64,000 nt of DNA, from assembly GCF_004167675.1 (NCBI RefSeq), contig NZ_SEZQ01000020.1; one strand, 5' to 3'. Shown here piece after piece: positions 15,826 through 24,852 of the stretch; within the stretch, counting starts at the first letter, position 1, and each line of letters starts with the position of its first letter. A model generated the notes under the pieces. The model saw only the letters and a program-made list of their open reading frames with translations. It did not search any database and was not told the DNA's origin. The DNA comes from Aliivibrio finisterrensis_A. Its GTDB lineage: Bacteria; Pseudomonadota; Gammaproteobacteria; Enterobacterales; Vibrionaceae. The translations under genes and the position numbers were made by a program.

Positions 15826-17685
15826 ATGATAAAAAAAATTGTTGCTCTATTCTTTGTTATTATTAGCATTTTGCTTGCTTTTACTTTAGTTATTTCTAAA
15901 CCATTTTTGAATGACTTTAAAAAGAACAATATGGATCATGCCAATGTATTGGCACTAAATGTAATAACATCTAGCTATAATGCCGTCACAGAAGGATTAA
16001 TTAATGGTTTAAAATCATTATCTTACTCTGTATACACAGACCCAAACAAAGGGTTTGATGAAGATCATATTCTGCGTGATTTAAAAAATATTGTTGCTAC
16101 TAACTCTGCTTATAAAGACATTATCATTACAACTCTTGATGGTCGTGCCTTTGCGGCATCAAGCAATGGGTGGAATAAAGGATTCAACGCACGCATAGAT
16201 CAAAGAGAATGGTTTACTGCTATCGTTGATGACAAAAAAAGTGCTCATATTGCTCAGCCTTATAAATCTAATACGGGTGAATATGACTTCACCGTTAGTG
16301 CGCCTATTTTATTTGATGGCGAAGTCATTGGTGTTTTAGCCATTGTTGCTAACTTAAACGTATTAATGCCAAAAAATGGCGTTGAATTTAGTATTACCAC
16401 GCAAGATGGTTATGTGGTTGCTATCGATGACAGCTCACAAGATTGGTTAGGTAAAAATCTATTTGAAGTAAGACCAACGTATAAAGACATTAGCAATGAG
16501 CCAACTTTACTGGTTTCTCCTGCAGGCAGTACTTACAGCTTATTCAAAACGCAACTGAACCACGGTTTAGTCGGGTACATTTTTACCAACCAAGGTAAAA
16601 CCGTTGATAATGCTGATATGATCCGAAATGCATTAATTATCGTATTGGTTGCACTTGGTACCGTTTTAACTGCTGCTCAATTTATTGTGGTTCGTCGTGA
16701 ACTGTCACAAATTGATACGGTTGTGAATAGCATTAAACAGATGGCAGATGGTAACTTCCAAGCAATCAACATTCCAAAAACGGGCAATGAAATTGATTTA
16801 ATTTCAGCGTCATTACACCAATTACAACAACGTATTTGGAACGTTATGACCTCTACAACAGACATTATGGCCCAATTGTCTGCGCACCAACAAAGTATTA
16901 CATCAAGTACAGCAAATAATATTAAGTGCTCTGAATCTGAGCTGAATCATATTGATTTAGTTTCTATTGAGATCAATGACATGGCTACAACAGCTAATGA
17001 AATTGCAACCAATGCTCAATCAGCAGAAGAGAATACAAGTGCGACATTAATGCTTTCATCAAGCAGCTTAGCAACGCTACAACAATCATCAACGATTGTG
17101 GATCAAGTAACGGACTCTGTACAAGAATCGGCATCTATCTTTGGTGAGTTGAAAACATTATCTGACAACATCAGCTCGGTTGTAGATGTGATTGGTAATA
17201 TTTCAGATCAAACCAACCTACTGGCATTAAATGCGGCAATTGAAGCGGCACGAGCTGGTGAACAAGGACGAGGCTTCTCTGTGGTTGCAGATGAAGTTCG
17301 AGCACTTGCGGTAAAAACTCAAGATTCCACAGCAGATATCCAACGCATCATTGTGACGCTTCAAGCGGGTGTAACAAAAGCAACGAATGCGATGGGTACC
17401 AACTTACAGTTGACCGATAAATTATCGGTGATTTCACAAGATATAGAGCAAGCGTTCACGGATATCTCTGCAAAAGTCTCTTTACTTTCTGATATCAATT
17501 CCTTTGTTGCAACGTCATCAGAGGCACAGTTTGTGGTGAACCAAAGAGTGACTCAAAATATTGACGAAATAAAGAAAATGGTAAGTGATAATGTATCTGG
17601 TGTGCAAAATACCATTGATGCTAACCGTGAAATGGCTTCATTAGTTAATAACTTAAATGAAGAAATCCGCTTCTTTAAAATATAA
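15826..17685 (+). CDS. Methyl-accepting chemotaxis protein with periplasmic dCache-type sensor
   Basis: The receptor has 619 residues: a first membrane helix at about 5-24, a periplasmic Cache sensor to about 260 (DQREWFTAIVDDKKSAHIAQ and the TVSAPILFDGEVIGVLA segment are typical), a second helix at about 268-290, a HAMP domain, and a long cytoplasmic coiled coil. The signalling tip reads DQTNLLALNAAIEAARAGEQ near residue 463. It should sense a small ligand such as an amino or organic acid and control CheA. No CheR-tethering pentapeptide is visible at the C-terminus. It is a single gene with its own terminator. Confidence 0.92.
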   Translation: MIKKIVALFFVIISILLAFTLVISKPFLNDFKKNNMDHANVLALNVITSSYNAVTEGLINGLKSLSYSVYTDPNKGFDEDHILRDLKNIVATNSAYKDIIITTLDGRAFAASSNGWNKGFNARIDQREWFTAIVDDKKSAHIAQPYKSNTGEYDFTVSAPILFDGEVIGVLAIVANLNVLMPKNGVEFSITTQDGYVVAIDDSSQDWLGKNLFEVRPTYKDISNEPTLLVSPAGSTYSLFKTQLNHGLVGYIFTNQGKTVDNADMIRNALIIVLVALGTVLTAAQFIVVRRELSQIDTVVNSIKQMADGNFQAINIPKTGNEIDLISASLHQLQQRIWNVMTSTTDIMAQLSAHQQSITSSTANNIKCSESELNHIDLVSIEINDMATTANEIATNAQSAEENTSATLMLSSSSLATLQQSSTIVDQVTDSVQESASIFGELKTLSDNISSVVDVIGNISDQTNLLALNAAIEAARAGEQGRGFSVVADEVRALAVKTQDSTADIQRIIVTLQAGVTKATNAMGTNLQLTDKLSVISQDIEQAFTDISAKVSLLSDINSFVATSSEAQFVVNQRVTQNIDEIKKMVSDNVSGVQNTIDANREMASLVNNLNEEIRFFKI

Positions 17686-17711
17686 ATAAAACAAATAGAG
17701 TAAATAACATA

Positions 17712-17745
17712 TACCGCTCCGATGATTGTTCGAGAGCGGTATTTT
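17712..17745 (+). terminator. Terminator after the chemoreceptor gene
   Basis: ATACCGCTC and GAGCGGTAT form a 9-bp stem (with a short interior region) followed by TTTTAT, 27 bases after the stop codon. Confidence 0.75.
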
Positions 17746-17846
17746 ATCTATCAGGCAACTTTATGATGGATAAATGATAAAAAATTTAATAACAAAGTGT
17801 TACTCTACTTCCCTTTCTCGTTACTCTTAAAGCTCTGCATAAACGT

Positions 17847-18053
17847 TTATTTCTTACTAGAATACATAACCTCAAAATTCGGTATATTTTTCTCCCACAC
17901 AGGTAAATCCTCTCCAATAATTGATTTTAAAACATCAATAAATAGCTTGGTTTTAATGGGGGCATCTCGATGTGGGTACACGGCATAAAAGGTGCCGAAA
18001 TCTTCAATATTCAAATGCGTCATTATCGGGATAAGCTTTCCTTCAATAATCAA
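17847..18053 (-). pseudogene. C-terminal remnant of a LysR-family regulator
   Basis: The minus-strand frame encodes about 68 residues that read as the end of a LysR effector domain: EGKLIPIMTHLNIEDFGTFY, then AVYPHRDAPIKTKLFIDVLK. The HTH and most of the effector domain are missing. Its truncated end runs head-to-head into the crotonase gene on the other strand and overlaps that gene's 5' end. The simplest reading is one deletion that removed the 5' parts of two formerly divergent genes. Confidence 0.75.
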
Positions 18054-18839
18054 AATGGTATCGCAACAGTTGCTATCAACAACCCACCAGTGAATGTATT
18101 AACCATTAATCTAATCAACGAAATTAATGAATATGTTCTTTCTTTAAAAGATGACCGAGAAACTAAAGTTGTGGTGTTTAAATCACTGCATGAAACCTTC
18201 TTTTTAGCGCATCTTGATCTGAACGTGATTAATGGTACGCAAGGTGGTCAAGCAGCGTCTATTGAGTTCAACCATATGATCATGAACATCAAGGCGATGA
18301 AACAAGTGTCTGTTGCTTTGGTTGATGGCGTGGCTCGTGGGGGCGGTAATGAGTTTGTTATGGCGTGTGACCTTGCTTACGGCACTGAGAATGCAGCGTT
18401 TGCTCAACCAGAAGTTCACGTAAATATTCCTACTGGCGGCCAAGGTGCGGTTCAGTTTGCAAGAAGAATGGGCAAAAACAAAGCATTACAAGCTCTTCTA
18501 TTGGGTAACGATTTCACAGCACAACAAGCTGAGAACTTAAATATCATTACTCAATTTGTACCTAAAGCAGAAATGGATAACTTTTTAGCGATGACTTTAG
18601 GTGTGATTAGCACATTAGAAGTGCGTGATATTGTGATGTACAAAGAGATCATTGCTACATCAATTAAAGATGAAGACGCAGGTGCAGAGTTAGAGTTACG
18701 TTACTTTTTAGAGCGTGCTAAAGAGCAAAAAACAGCCGCTATTATCTCTGCATTTTTAAAACACGGCGGACAAACAGAGCGTGAAGCAAAAGACATTCAA
18801 GGTATTTTTGTTGATACAGCGGCTGAACTGTCTAAATAA
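17970..18839 (+). CDS. Enoyl-CoA hydratase/isomerase (crotonase) family protein with rebuilt 5' end
   Basis: Family similarity starts only at about residue 28 (NGIATVAINNPPVNVL). Both catalytic glutamates of hydratases are present, in GGGNEFVMACD and in AAFAQPEV. The first oxyanion loop reads FFLAHLDL, a variant seen in some crotonases. Residues 1-25 are translated from the antisense strand of the LysR remnant. The ATG at 17970 happens to have GGGGG seven bases upstream, so the chimeric gene may still be made; ATG at 18015 is an alternative with no visible ribosome site. Substrate unknown. Confidence 0.65.
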   Translation: MWVHGIKGAEIFNIQMRHYRDKLSFNNQNGIATVAINNPPVNVLTINLINEINEYVLSLKDDRETKVVVFKSLHETFFLAHLDLNVINGTQGGQAASIEFNHMIMNIKAMKQVSVALVDGVARGGGNEFVMACDLAYGTENAAFAQPEVHVNIPTGGQGAVQFARRMGKNKALQALLLGNDFTAQQAENLNIITQFVPKAEMDNFLAMTLGVISTLEVRDIVMYKEIIATSIKDEDAGAELELRYFLERAKEQKTAAIISAFLKHGGQTEREAKDIQGIFVDTAAELSK

Positions 18840-18854
18840 AATTAAATCACGCCA

Positions 18855-18882
18855 TTATTAGCCGTCGTATTGGCGGCTAATT
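18855..18882. repeat. Inverted repeat after the crotonase gene
   Basis: TTAGCCG and CGGCTAA form a 7-bp stem around a short loop, 16 bases after the stop. It lacks a T run, so it is at best a weak terminator. Confidence 0.4.
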
Positions 18883-18919
18883 GTCGTTGACCACTAAAAT
18901 AATACTGTGAAGGTAACTC

Positions 18920-19801
18920 ATGAGATACGAAGGTGATATTTATCGTCCGCCGCCAGAGGCTGACGCTTATATTTTGCAATGTACGATTGGTTGTTCTTAC
19001 AATAAATGTACCTATTGCTCAATGTACAAAGATGTTCGTTATAGAGTTCGTCCTATTGAGGACTTAAAAGAAGATATCCGTATGGCGAAAGCGGCATTCG
19101 GAAATAAAGTCGAAAAAGTATTCTTAAGTGATGGTGATGCGATTTCATTACCAACAGAGATGCTGTTAGAGATTTTATCTGAGCTTTATTCGGCTTTTCC
19201 AAAGTTGACACATGTAAGTACCTACGCAGGACCACAAAGCACGCTTGATAAAACATTAGATGAATTCAAACAACTGAAAAAAGCAGGGTTAAGCATGACT
19301 TACCTTGGTGTTGAATCGGGCTCTGATGAGGTTTTAAAAGCGGTTCGTAAAGGGGTTAACTCGGCTGAAATGCTCGCAGCAGGTCAAAATATTGTAGAAG
19401 CAGGAATTAAACTGGTTGCTATGGTGATGATTGGCCTTGGTGGTAGTCCTGAACTATCTAAACGTCATGCGTTAGAGACCGCTCAGTTGATTAACCAAAT
19501 GAACCCGTATTTATTGGGTTTATTAACCACGGTACCAATGGAAGGAACCGCGCTATTTAGACAAGTGACTAAGGGGGATTTCAAACTACTCGACCCTTAT
19601 GAGGTACTTGAGGAATTGAAACTCTTATTAGAAACGTTAGACAATGACAGTTTATTGATTGATAGCACGCACGGTTCAAATTTATTATCGATGAAAGGGA
19701 AATTAAGTGAGGTGAAAGCAGATACGATCTCGCACATTAATCACCATTTATCTAAAAAAGATAATAACTTAATTGGGAAAGCTTATGTTGGTCGGTTTTA
19801 G
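18920..19801 (+). CDS. Radical SAM protein of unknown specificity
   Basis: This 293-residue protein carries four cysteines in CTIGCSYNKCTYC near residues 21-33, the iron-sulfur cluster site of B12-binding-type/COG1032-like radical SAM enzymes, followed by the SAM-binding strand LGVESGSDEVLK. It should use a [4Fe-4S] cluster to split S-adenosylmethionine, but the substrate cannot be read from the sequence. There is no separate cobalamin domain. The ATG follows GAAGG with a 6-base gap. A strong terminator follows, so it forms its own unit. Confidence 0.85.
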   Translation: MRYEGDIYRPPPEADAYILQCTIGCSYNKCTYCSMYKDVRYRVRPIEDLKEDIRMAKAAFGNKVEKVFLSDGDAISLPTEMLLEILSELYSAFPKLTHVSTYAGPQSTLDKTLDEFKQLKKAGLSMTYLGVESGSDEVLKAVRKGVNSAEMLAAGQNIVEAGIKLVAMVMIGLGGSPELSKRHALETAQLINQMNPYLLGLLTTVPMEGTALFRQVTKGDFKLLDPYEVLEELKLLLETLDNDSLLIDSTHGSNLLSMKGKLSEVKADTISHINHHLSKKDNNLIGKAYVGRF

Positions 19802-19810
19802 CTGACATAT

Positions 19811-19838
19811 AAAAAGGGCGACACTCGCCCTTTTATTA
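19811..19838 (+). terminator. Terminator after the radical SAM gene
   Basis: AAAAAGGGCG and CGCCCTTTT flank a 4-6 base loop, 10 bases after the stop codon. The A run on the left makes it able to act for the convergent remnant as well. Confidence 0.82.
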
Positions 19839-19870
19839 TTTCTATCTTAATCTGGATTTTTAATGAGGTT

Positions 19871-20827
19871 CTAACTCTGAACTTCTGGCTTCATTGTCGC
19901 CTCTACTTTTTCTTCTGCTTCCAAAGCTTCTCCACGAGCGATTAATCTTTGAATCACTTTAGATAAGCCTAACGTCAATACAGCCATAAATGCAGCCACT
20001 TGCGCTAGCATATAGAAATAGCTGGTATATACCGTTTCAACAACTTCTGGTGTAAATACAATATCTTTAGGCAACGCGATTTTTGTTGCTATTACCGCCG
20101 CTAAAATACCACTTAATGAGATAGCCACAGCACATAATCCAATCGAGAATGCAGCAAGGTAACGTGGCACCATTTCAAAAATAAAGCCTGCACCTAAAGC
20201 CCCTACGATAAGTTCTGCACCTGATTGAAAGAAGTGAACAGATAAGATCCAGTTAGCCGAAATTTTACCATCTGGCCCCATTGAACCTGCTGATAATCCC
20301 AATAAAGCAAAGGCGATGGTACTTAGCATAAATGCGCCTGCAATTTTCGTTGGGATGGTTGGTGAATATCCTTTACGATCTAACCATGCGTATAGTTGGA
20401 TCATTGGGCCACCAAGCACAAAACACCATAGTGGGTTAAATGCCATGTTGGATTCAGGGTGAATAGGAATGAAACCAAGTAAGGTGTCACCCATTAAATT
20501 AATCGCGTACATGTTCATTGACGTAAACATTTGACCATAAAAGAAATAGAACACAATAAGAATACAAACGGTGATTAGCACTGCGACCATTTTATATTGG
20601 AAAGCACGCGTTGCTTTTGTTATTTCATAAATGAAGTAGCCAATAGCTCCAAAACCTAATGCATAAAGAATGTATTTACCCGTATCAAGATTAGAGAAAA
20701 TCCAGAATATCAAGCCAAGCATTGCTGATACAAAGAAAACACCTTGGTATGCTAGATAAGTGATTAAAAAAGGACAACCATTAAATGTATGATTGTCTTT
20801 ACGTTTGCAACACTGTATTTCTTGTTT
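19871..20827 (-). pseudogene. C-terminal half of a POT-family peptide transporter (5' truncated)
   Basis: The visible ATG at 20722 gives 283 residues, and the frame stays open for 35 more codons upstream until a TAA at 20828. The sequence follows the C-terminal half of proton-dependent oligopeptide transporters (FNPLWCFVLGGPMIQLYAWL, and SGAELIVGALGAGFIFEMVP). Full POT proteins have about 490 residues and 12-14 helices; here the N-terminal bundle with the ExxER proton site is absent. I expect no transport function. It borders another remnant region at 21157. Confidence 0.75.
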
Positions 20828-21013
20828 TTACTCAACAGGCAGTAATTCAATAGAATCCTGATTAAGAGATTGCCTGAAGAAGTCAGGCATGGATTCCATC
20901 GTAAATACAACCGCATCTTCAAAAATGGTTGTGGAACCGCTAAGTGTCCAATAAGAACTTCCTTTATGAGTATTCACTTTCACCTTAAAACGCGTTGGAG
21001 TAGTCGTAACCAT
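20828..21013 (-). CDS. Small 61-residue protein of unknown function
   Basis: The product is soluble and has no signal peptide. It begins MVTTTPTRFKVKVNTH and ends in LLPVE. AAGGA lies 9 bases before the ATG, so it is likely expressed. I do not recognise a family. Its stop codon is in frame with the truncated peptide transporter that follows, so a read-through fusion would be possible in principle. Confidence 0.5.
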   Translation of the reverse strand: MVTTTPTRFKVKVNTHKGSSYWTLSGSTTIFEDAVVFTMESMPDFFRQSLNQDSIELLPVE

Positions 21014-21156
21014 TTTTCTATTCCTTAAATAACATACCCGATCATGCTACCACTTCCATTTTATGACACCAGACTTTTACCCTATAAAGAGTAAGGTTTT
21101 TATCATTTGTAATCATAGTGAACGTTCAATAACATCAATTCGTTAACTTTTTGTAG

Positions 21157-21315
21157 CCGTTTGTGTTTAATTCTGCGGCTTCTCCTTCTTACCTTGAGAA
21201 ATACGGTTATCCCACAAATACAAAAGAGCTGCCTAACCATAAAGGGCTTTATTTTAAAACACCTAACGGCCCAACACCTTGGCTAAGTGGGTATAATGGT
21301 GAAGGCGGCAGTTGA
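21157..21315 (+). pseudogene. Internal fragment of a LysR-family regulator
   Basis: A frame open between a TAG at 21154 and a TGA at 21313 encodes AASPSYLEKYGYPTNTKELP followed by NHKGLYFK. This is the hallmark central segment of LysR effector domains (AsPaYL..yG.P....eL..H.cl). No HTH and no C-terminal part are nearby. It is the third LysR remnant within 7.5 kb. Confidence 0.65.
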
Positions 21316-21520
21316 TTTTATTGTCGCTAGAATTAAAGGGAATAAATAGCGATATTGCTGCCTAAATTTTCATTTTTTGTGTTGAAATTTGGAATAAACC
21401 TCTTACTTTAGATTCATTTAAATATCTTATTTTAAACTTTAATTTATAAGTCTCGAGAATAAGAGGGCGAACTATCGCACTCTTACTTATTAAAAATAAT
21501 AATAAAATAGTGAGAGTTAT
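21316..21520. other. AT-rich leader region of the M66 protease gene
   Basis: The 205 bases before the protease start are strongly AT-rich and contain no frame. A GAGAGTT sequence about 7 bases before the ATG is the likely ribosome site. No clear promoter boxes are identified. Confidence 0.3.
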
Positions 21521-24370
21521 ATGAAAAAGAAAATATTGGGTGTGATCATTGGATCAACACTAGCAGCAAATGCATATGCAACACCGCACCCGCTGGAGGA
21601 CGCCAGTCTTCAAATTACAAATAAAATGACAGAACTGGCAGTGCTCGCCACTAACCCAAGCAATGTAATTGTAGAAAGTAAGGGGGAGTTCGAATACAGC
21701 TATCTAGTGTATAAAGATAAAAAATTAAGAATCAATTATGACGGTAATGTTTTATTTGATTTCATGGATTTTGAGTCAGAATTTGAAACCGTGTTTGATT
21801 TTCTTCCTAAGACATGGGAAAAATATTGGTACGACGGTGGTTTCGATATTTTCCCTGAAGGTTTCTATACCGCTGAAAAATGTACTTTCGGTCTTTACTC
21901 TGCAATGAGAGGTTCAAAAGACAACGAAGGTAATTATATATGGGAACGTGACATGACGACCCATTTAGATACCTCTGCTTGTGCGGATATCATTCAAAAG
22001 CCAAGCATCATGTTTAACACCAATCAATTAGACAATATGCTTGTAGGTAAATTGTCTGGTGGCGTGTTATTTGCTCAAGCACACATCATTCCTGCTAAAA
22101 CAGAATCGCAAGAAAAACGCATGCATCTGGTGGCTCAGCGTGCCACAAAAGTGATGTTTAAACCGACAGAAGCCTTTCCTTCGTATTCTGAAGTCAACGT
22201 AACAGCAATGGATCGTGATGGCAAAACGCTAGGTTCAATAGAGATGAAGCGCCCTGATGAGTTAGCGCGTAATGTCATGGCTATTTCTGAAATCACCGAT
22301 AGCAACATTGATTTCAGTTATGATCCTGAAGCAATATTTGAGGTTCGTGAAGTATCAAGTGACGCGATTTCAGATGCCCTTACTGAGCACAATGTAGTAC
22401 AACTTCGCACCTGGAATGGTCATTGGATCAGAGATTTCGCTCTGGAACAAAATAATCCTAAACTTGATGGAAAAACCGTTATCTTTACCTCAAGTGCAGG
22501 TTATAACTCAAATGTAAATTACTACCCACAACGATCTAAAACGATTGTAAATGGAACTTCAACCGTATTTAAAAACGTAAAAGGAACATGGGTACTTCAA
22601 GATGATTTGATTTTTAACGAGATCGGTTATGGCGATGGTTTCTGGTCAGCAGAGTTACCAAAAGAATGGTTGAATGCAGGCCTACAATTATCGTTTGAAA
22701 ATCAAGGAAACACGGGTACATTAACGCAAATAAAAGTAGGTGCTCCTACTGAGTTATTACTTCACACCATTGATGTCGGTATGCTTGTTGAACCTCGCAA
22801 TGCATTCCATTTCCAAACAGATAAAGAAGCACAACGCGAGTACTTTGAAACCGCTCCAATCAGTAAAATGATCGTGAGTGAGTATGAGCCAGTACACTTA
22901 ACAGAAGTGATGTTGCCAGATGGTACGTTGCTCACCGACCTTGATCCAAGTGACGGCGGTTGGCATTCGGGGACTATGCGTCAACGAATTGGTAAAGAAC
23001 TATTCTCTATCGGTATTAATAATGCGAACTATGGTATCCATTCAACCGCTGGTGTTGGTGAAGGTGAAAATCCATATTTAGCGGCTCAATTAACGGCTCA
23101 TAATACTCGCGGCAACTACAATAACGGCGTGCAAGTTCACGGTGGTTCTGGTGGTGCGGGTATGGTGACACTTGATAGCTCAATCGGGAACGAATTTAGC
23201 CATGAAGTAGGCCATAACTACGGTTTAGGTCACTACCCTGGTGGGTTTGAAGGCTCTATTCACAGACCATCAAACATGACTAACTCTACTTGGGGTTGGG
23301 ATTCTGAGCGTGATGTGTTTATTCCAAACTTTTCACCGGTAAATAACGGTGTAGAAAGCTGTTTTGAAGGTCAATGTGTTGAACCATTTAATGGCATGTT
23401 CAGCTTTGGTTCTGATTCAATGGCTGGCGGATGGGCAATGTATGGTGCGCAACGATTCACGCTATATACCCCTTATTCAATGCACTTCATTCAAAAGAAT
23501 TTAGAAAGCAAAGCCGTTTTTGATGAAACCTCATCAACAGGCTTTAGAAAGTGGGATGAAGCAACAGAAACAATGGTTGAGTACACGCACTCTATCGATG
23601 TGTTAGAAATCACATCCGTTAATCCATGGGAAGCGAATGAAAAACACATTGCAACACTGTTCGCTGATTTTGATAAAGTAGAGCTTTCAACGTTTAACGG
23701 CCATTGGGCACGAGATATGTCGGTTCCTGCAGCATCATTAGCAAACAAGGGTAAGATCTTTACCTTTAATTCTGATGCTGGTTACAACTCTAACTTAGCC
23801 ATTAATGGTGAAAATATCGCTGTTAATTACGGTAGTCGCTTGGTGTTTGTCTCTAACGGAGAGACTTGGATCCAAAATGGCGAGTATGAACAAAACAAAG
23901 TTATTCGTCCTAGTTCGTTTGGTGTTCCGGTAACGACATTAGTGGGTTATTACGATCCTAAAAACACTTTGAATAGTTATATTTTCCCTGCAATGCACGG
24001 TTCTTATGGTTATGTTTACCCTGATGACTCAGCAAGCTTAATCTCAAATAATTGTGCATTAGAAGTAAGCATGAAAAATGGTGATGTTCAGAAATTTGCT
24101 TTGAAGAATAACCGCCGTAATGCGGATAACATGAACAAGTTCCATGTGAATGTGGCTCGTTCTGAAAACCCTGTGTCTGCCTCTGTTGTATGTGATGGCA
24201 AGGCGCTTAACTCGATGGCAATAAGCAAACCAACACTTGAGCCAGTCTATACCCTACAAGGTGGGAATAAACTTGAACGCTCAATGACGCAACCTATGAG
24301 TAATGCACCAAGAGTATTAGCAGAACGCTACGACCCTAAACATTGTGACAATGCTGAGCACAATCATTAA
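21521..24370 (+). CDS. Secreted M66-family zinc metalloprotease (StcE/TagA-like mucinase)
   Basis: This 949-residue protein starts with a signal peptide cut near AYA-TPHPLE. The metzincin zinc site HEVGHNYGLGH lies at 561-571, in the M66 catalytic domain that begins near 430 (TIDVGMLVEPRN). It should cut heavily glycosylated proteins such as mucins. Two copies of a smaller domain flank the catalytic part: one near residues 290-370 (NGHWIRDFALEQ, SSAGYNSNVN) and one near 720-790 (NGHWARDMSVPA, SDAGYNSNLA). StcE and TagA are type II secretion substrates; no secretion genes are in the window. It is a stand-alone gene with its own terminator. Confidence 0.88.
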   Translation: MKKKILGVIIGSTLAANAYATPHPLEDASLQITNKMTELAVLATNPSNVIVESKGEFEYSYLVYKDKKLRINYDGNVLFDFMDFESEFETVFDFLPKTWEKYWYDGGFDIFPEGFYTAEKCTFGLYSAMRGSKDNEGNYIWERDMTTHLDTSACADIIQKPSIMFNTNQLDNMLVGKLSGGVLFAQAHIIPAKTESQEKRMHLVAQRATKVMFKPTEAFPSYSEVNVTAMDRDGKTLGSIEMKRPDELARNVMAISEITDSNIDFSYDPEAIFEVREVSSDAISDALTEHNVVQLRTWNGHWIRDFALEQNNPKLDGKTVIFTSSAGYNSNVNYYPQRSKTIVNGTSTVFKNVKGTWVLQDDLIFNEIGYGDGFWSAELPKEWLNAGLQLSFENQGNTGTLTQIKVGAPTELLLHTIDVGMLVEPRNAFHFQTDKEAQREYFETAPISKMIVSEYEPVHLTEVMLPDGTLLTDLDPSDGGWHSGTMRQRIGKELFSIGINNANYGIHSTAGVGEGENPYLAAQLTAHNTRGNYNNGVQVHGGSGGAGMVTLDSSIGNEFSHEVGHNYGLGHYPGGFEGSIHRPSNMTNSTWGWDSERDVFIPNFSPVNNGVESCFEGQCVEPFNGMFSFGSDSMAGGWAMYGAQRFTLYTPYSMHFIQKNLESKAVFDETSSTGFRKWDEATETMVEYTHSIDVLEITSVNPWEANEKHIATLFADFDKVELSTFNGHWARDMSVPAASLANKGKIFTFNSDAGYNSNLAINGENIAVNYGSRLVFVSNGETWIQNGEYEQNKVIRPSSFGVPVTTLVGYYDPKNTLNSYIFPAMHGSYGYVYPDDSASLISNNCALEVSMKNGDVQKFALKNNRRNADNMNKFHVNVARSENPVSASVVCDGKALNSMAISKPTLEPVYTLQGGNKLERSMTQPMSNAPRVLAERYDPKHCDNAEHNH

Positions 24371-24412
24371 TTAATATTCTAAATTAGAAATACGTATTTC
24401 TTATAGAAAACC

Positions 24413-24457
24413 AAAAGGGTTAAGCGCTTTCTTCATGAAAGCAGCTTAGCCCTTTTT
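24413..24457 (+). terminator. Terminator after the M66 protease gene
   Basis: AAAAGGGTTAAGCGCTTTC pairs with GAAAGCAGCTTAGCCCTTTT around a 5-base loop and is followed by TTTACTTTT. It is very close in sequence to the terminator at 5514-5560. Confidence 0.85.
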
Positions 24458-24586
24458 ACTTTTAGTGACTAAATTATAAGTAATACTTTTCACCTTCTCT
24501 CAAACCAAACATTGATATAGCTCAAAAAAACACCTACTGATTAGGCGTAGATTAAAATTGCACATTACGTTTTTGAGGGAATAAAA

Positions 24587-24820
24587 ATGACTCTATCAAA
24601 AGTATTTCAACGAGATCTTCTTGGCTTGATCTTAGTTGCTTTAACCGCTTTAGTTGCACTTTATGCTCTATTAAATATGTTTGCTTTATTTGCTTATGTA
24701 AATCAAGAGACACAGATTGCATCAACCTTCTTCGAGCAATCTTTCTATCTTATCATCTTTGTTATACCACCTTACTTTATCGAGAAGTATATCAAGCACC
24801 TGAATGTGGTAATACCGTAA
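24587..24820 (+). CDS. Small membrane protein, two predicted helices, function unknown
   Basis: The product has 77 residues with helices at about 12-36 and 48-62. A clear GAGGGA lies 6 bases before the ATG. No family is recognised. The frame that follows (24853-24942) encodes a short segment with one more helix and could be a separate gene or the frameshifted tail of this one. Confidence 0.55.
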   Translation: MTLSKVFQRDLLGLILVALTALVALYALLNMFALFAYVNQETQIASTFFEQSFYLIIFVIPPYFIEKYIKHLNVVIP

Positions 24821-24852
24821 ACAACATCGAAAGATGGAAAGAAAAAATTAAA

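Noticed and set aside
17797..17988. 63-residue plus-strand frame before the crotonase gene
   Set aside because: It is antisense to the LysR remnant, whose protein similarity is much clearer.
18274..18290. ATGATCATGAACAT inside the crotonase gene, similar to the last origin iteron
   Set aside because: It lies within conserved codons (HMIMNI). Several ATGATCA heptamers (also near 7369, 14756, 31869 and 33558) are expected by chance in 64 kb of AT-rich DNA. Only copies with the extended 13-15 base match were reported.
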